Below are positions 62,972-64,000 of a DNA stretch of 64,000 nucleotides, piece after piece. A program made the position numbers and the translations under genes. This stretch comes from Agreia sp. Leaf210 (GTDB lineage Bacteria; Actinomycetota; Actinomycetes; Actinomycetales; Microbacteriaceae): assembly GCF_001421485.1 (NCBI RefSeq), contig NZ_LMKK01000001.1, positions 315,717 through 379,716 of the forward strand, in the 5' to 3' direction. How positions within the stretch are numbered: position 1 is the first letter of the stretch; each line of letters begins with the position of its first letter. Below the pieces are notes generated by a model that was not told where the DNA came from, did not search any database, and saw nothing but the letters and a program-made list of their open reading frames with translations.

Positions 62972-64000
62972 ATGGCAGAGTTCACCGCCAGCGTTTTTCA
63001 GAATGAATTCCTCTCAGACGGGGCCACAGACGTTCACGCCATCGTGACGGTCACGGTCTCGGGCGCGGGCCAGGCGGGGCAGGGGCAGGGCATGGCTGCC
63101 GGCGAGATCATCATCGTCGACACGTCAGGGTCGATGACCGGCGAGAATCTCGGCGCTGCCAAGCACGCGGCCGCGGTGGCGATCGACCAGATCCTCGACG
63201 GCACCTGGTTCGCCGTCATCTCCGGAACCGATACAGCGGCTCGAGCGTTCCCGTATCCGAACGCCCGACTTCCCATGGTGCAGATGGAGCCGGGCGCCCG
63301 CGCCGCGGCCAAGCAGGCCGTCGCCTCGTTCCAGCCCTCCGGCGGCACCGCTATGGGCACGTGGCTCACGCTCGCTCGTGAACTCTTCCAGGCCACACCG
63401 CAGGCCACCCAGCGTCACGCGATCCTTCTCACCGACGGCAAGAACGAGCACGAGTCGGCACAGGCGCTGAGCCAGGCCATCTACAACGCCACCGGCGTCT
63501 TCCAGTGCGACGCCCGCGGCGTCGGTTCACGCTGGCAGGTCGACGAGTTGCGCCAGATCGCCACCGCTCTGCTCGGCACCGTCGATCTCATCGCCAAGCC
63601 CGCCGACATGGCCGCCGACTTCGAGAGCATCATCAAGCAGTCGATGGGCCGAGGCGTGGCGTCGGCCGAGCTGCGCGTCTGGGCTCCGCAGGGGTCCGAG
63701 GTGTTGTTCGTGCGACAGGTCGCCCCCACCGTCGAAGACCTCACCACCCGCAAGACCATGGTCAACCCGCTCACGGGCTCGTACCCCACGGGATCGTGGG
63801 GTGATGAGTCGCGCGACTACCACGTCGCCGTCCGGGTCGCCTCGAAGCCCGTGGGCTCCGAGCAGCTCGCGGCCCGCGTGCAGCTGACCGTGCGCGACGA
63901 GGTCGTCGCATCCGGTCTCGTGAAGGCGCGCTGGTCGAACGACGACGCCCTCACGGCGCGGATCGACCCGGCCGTGGCGCACTACACGGGCCAGACCGAG
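62972..64000 (+). CDS. VWA-domain protein (TerY-like), 3' end outside window
   Basis: 343 residues before the window ends in open frame. RBS GAGGAG precedes ATG 62972. The von Willebrand factor A domain has a complete MIDAS: DTSGSMTGENLG (DxSxS), GGTAMGTWL (Thr) and LLTDGKNEH (Asp). The part after residue 230 is beta-rich. No signal peptide, so cytoplasmic. VWA proteins act as metal-dependent scaffolds; with the kinase and phosphatase it forms a triad recalling TerY-P loci. Confidence 0.92.
   Translation, partial: MAEFTASVFQNEFLSDGATDVHAIVTVTVSGAGQAGQGQGMAAGEIIIVDTSGSMTGENLGAAKHAAAVAIDQILDGTWFAVISGTDTAARAFPYPNARLPMVQMEPGARAAAKQAVASFQPSGGTAMGTWLTLARELFQATPQATQRHAILLTDGKNEHESAQALSQAIYNATGVFQCDARGVGSRWQVDELRQIATALLGTVDLIAKPADMAADFESIIKQSMGRGVASAELRVWAPQGSEVLFVRQVAPTVEDLTTRKTMVNPLTGSYPTGSWGDESRDYHVAVRVASKPVGSEQLAARVQLTVRDEVVASGLVKARWSNDDALTARIDPAVAHYTGQTE

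Overview
This window is high-GC DNA with dense gene packing, many 4-base ATGA/GTGA stop-start overlaps and frequent GTG starts. It carries a coenzyme F420 cluster, a glnX-glnH-pknG locus, DUF3515 and DUF4407 proteins and numerous leaderless promoters. Together these point to an actinomycete, most likely Microbacteriaceae; the family assignment is inference from gene content. No rRNA, tRNA or CRISPR array was seen.

Layout. 1-10.7 kb is a purine/ureide salvage and breakdown region: 3' end of guanine deaminase, HIU hydrolase, OHCU decarboxylase, a MobA-like cytidylyltransferase, nucleoside hydrolase, allantoate amidohydrolase, a ureidoglycine-glyoxylate-type aminotransferase, an RpiR regulator, an AtzH-amidase fusion and a formamidase-type enzyme. 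A perfect GlnR-type box precedes the aminotransferase operon, suggesting nitrogen control. 10.7-18.8 kb holds a DUF1275 membrane protein, a DUF4407 protein, the conserved DUF177-rpmF-rnc-mutM operon, a YtrA-type GntR/ABC operon with a clear palindromic operator, and a LysR regulator. 18.8-28.8 kb is a reductive pyrimidine/hydantoin catabolic island (dihydropyrimidinase, beta-ureidopropionase-like hydrolase, class III aminotransferase, NMT1-type ABC transporter, LLM oxidoreductase) with a divergent MocR regulator. 28.8-33.9 kb contains MOSC, cofD, two small paralogous membrane proteins, cofC, cofE and an F420-dependent LLM enzyme. 34-36.1 kb has coaD and an ABC-F ATPase.

36.1-45.8 kb is an accessory, repeat-rich and partly decayed region. 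It has a frameshifted hypothetical gene, a YrdC-domain gene with a duplicated and degraded copy of its own 3' end, a decayed membrane-anchored gene, a small secreted protein with a perfect intrinsic terminator, and a secreted trypsin-like protease broken by one missing base inside a 27-bp tandem repeat. At least two families of dispersed palindromic repeats lie between these genes. 45.8-51.4 kb returns to core genes: MerR, recG, rsmD (preceded by a tiny leaderless ORF), thiL and a DUF3515 lipoprotein.

51.4-64 kb, running off the end, is the most interesting block. After corA comes an apparent 9-gene, tightly coupled cluster: a TelA-family protein, a small unknown protein, a CbxX-type AAA+ ATPase, GlnX-like membrane sensor, GlnH-like lipoprotein, a coiled-coil protein, PknG-type Ser/Thr kinase, a PP2C phosphatase with two zinc ribbons, and a VWA/MIDAS protein. 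It looks like the mycobacterial amino-acid-sensing GlnH-GlnX-PknG pathway merged with the kinase/phosphatase/VWA/TelA module known from tellurite-type stress loci.
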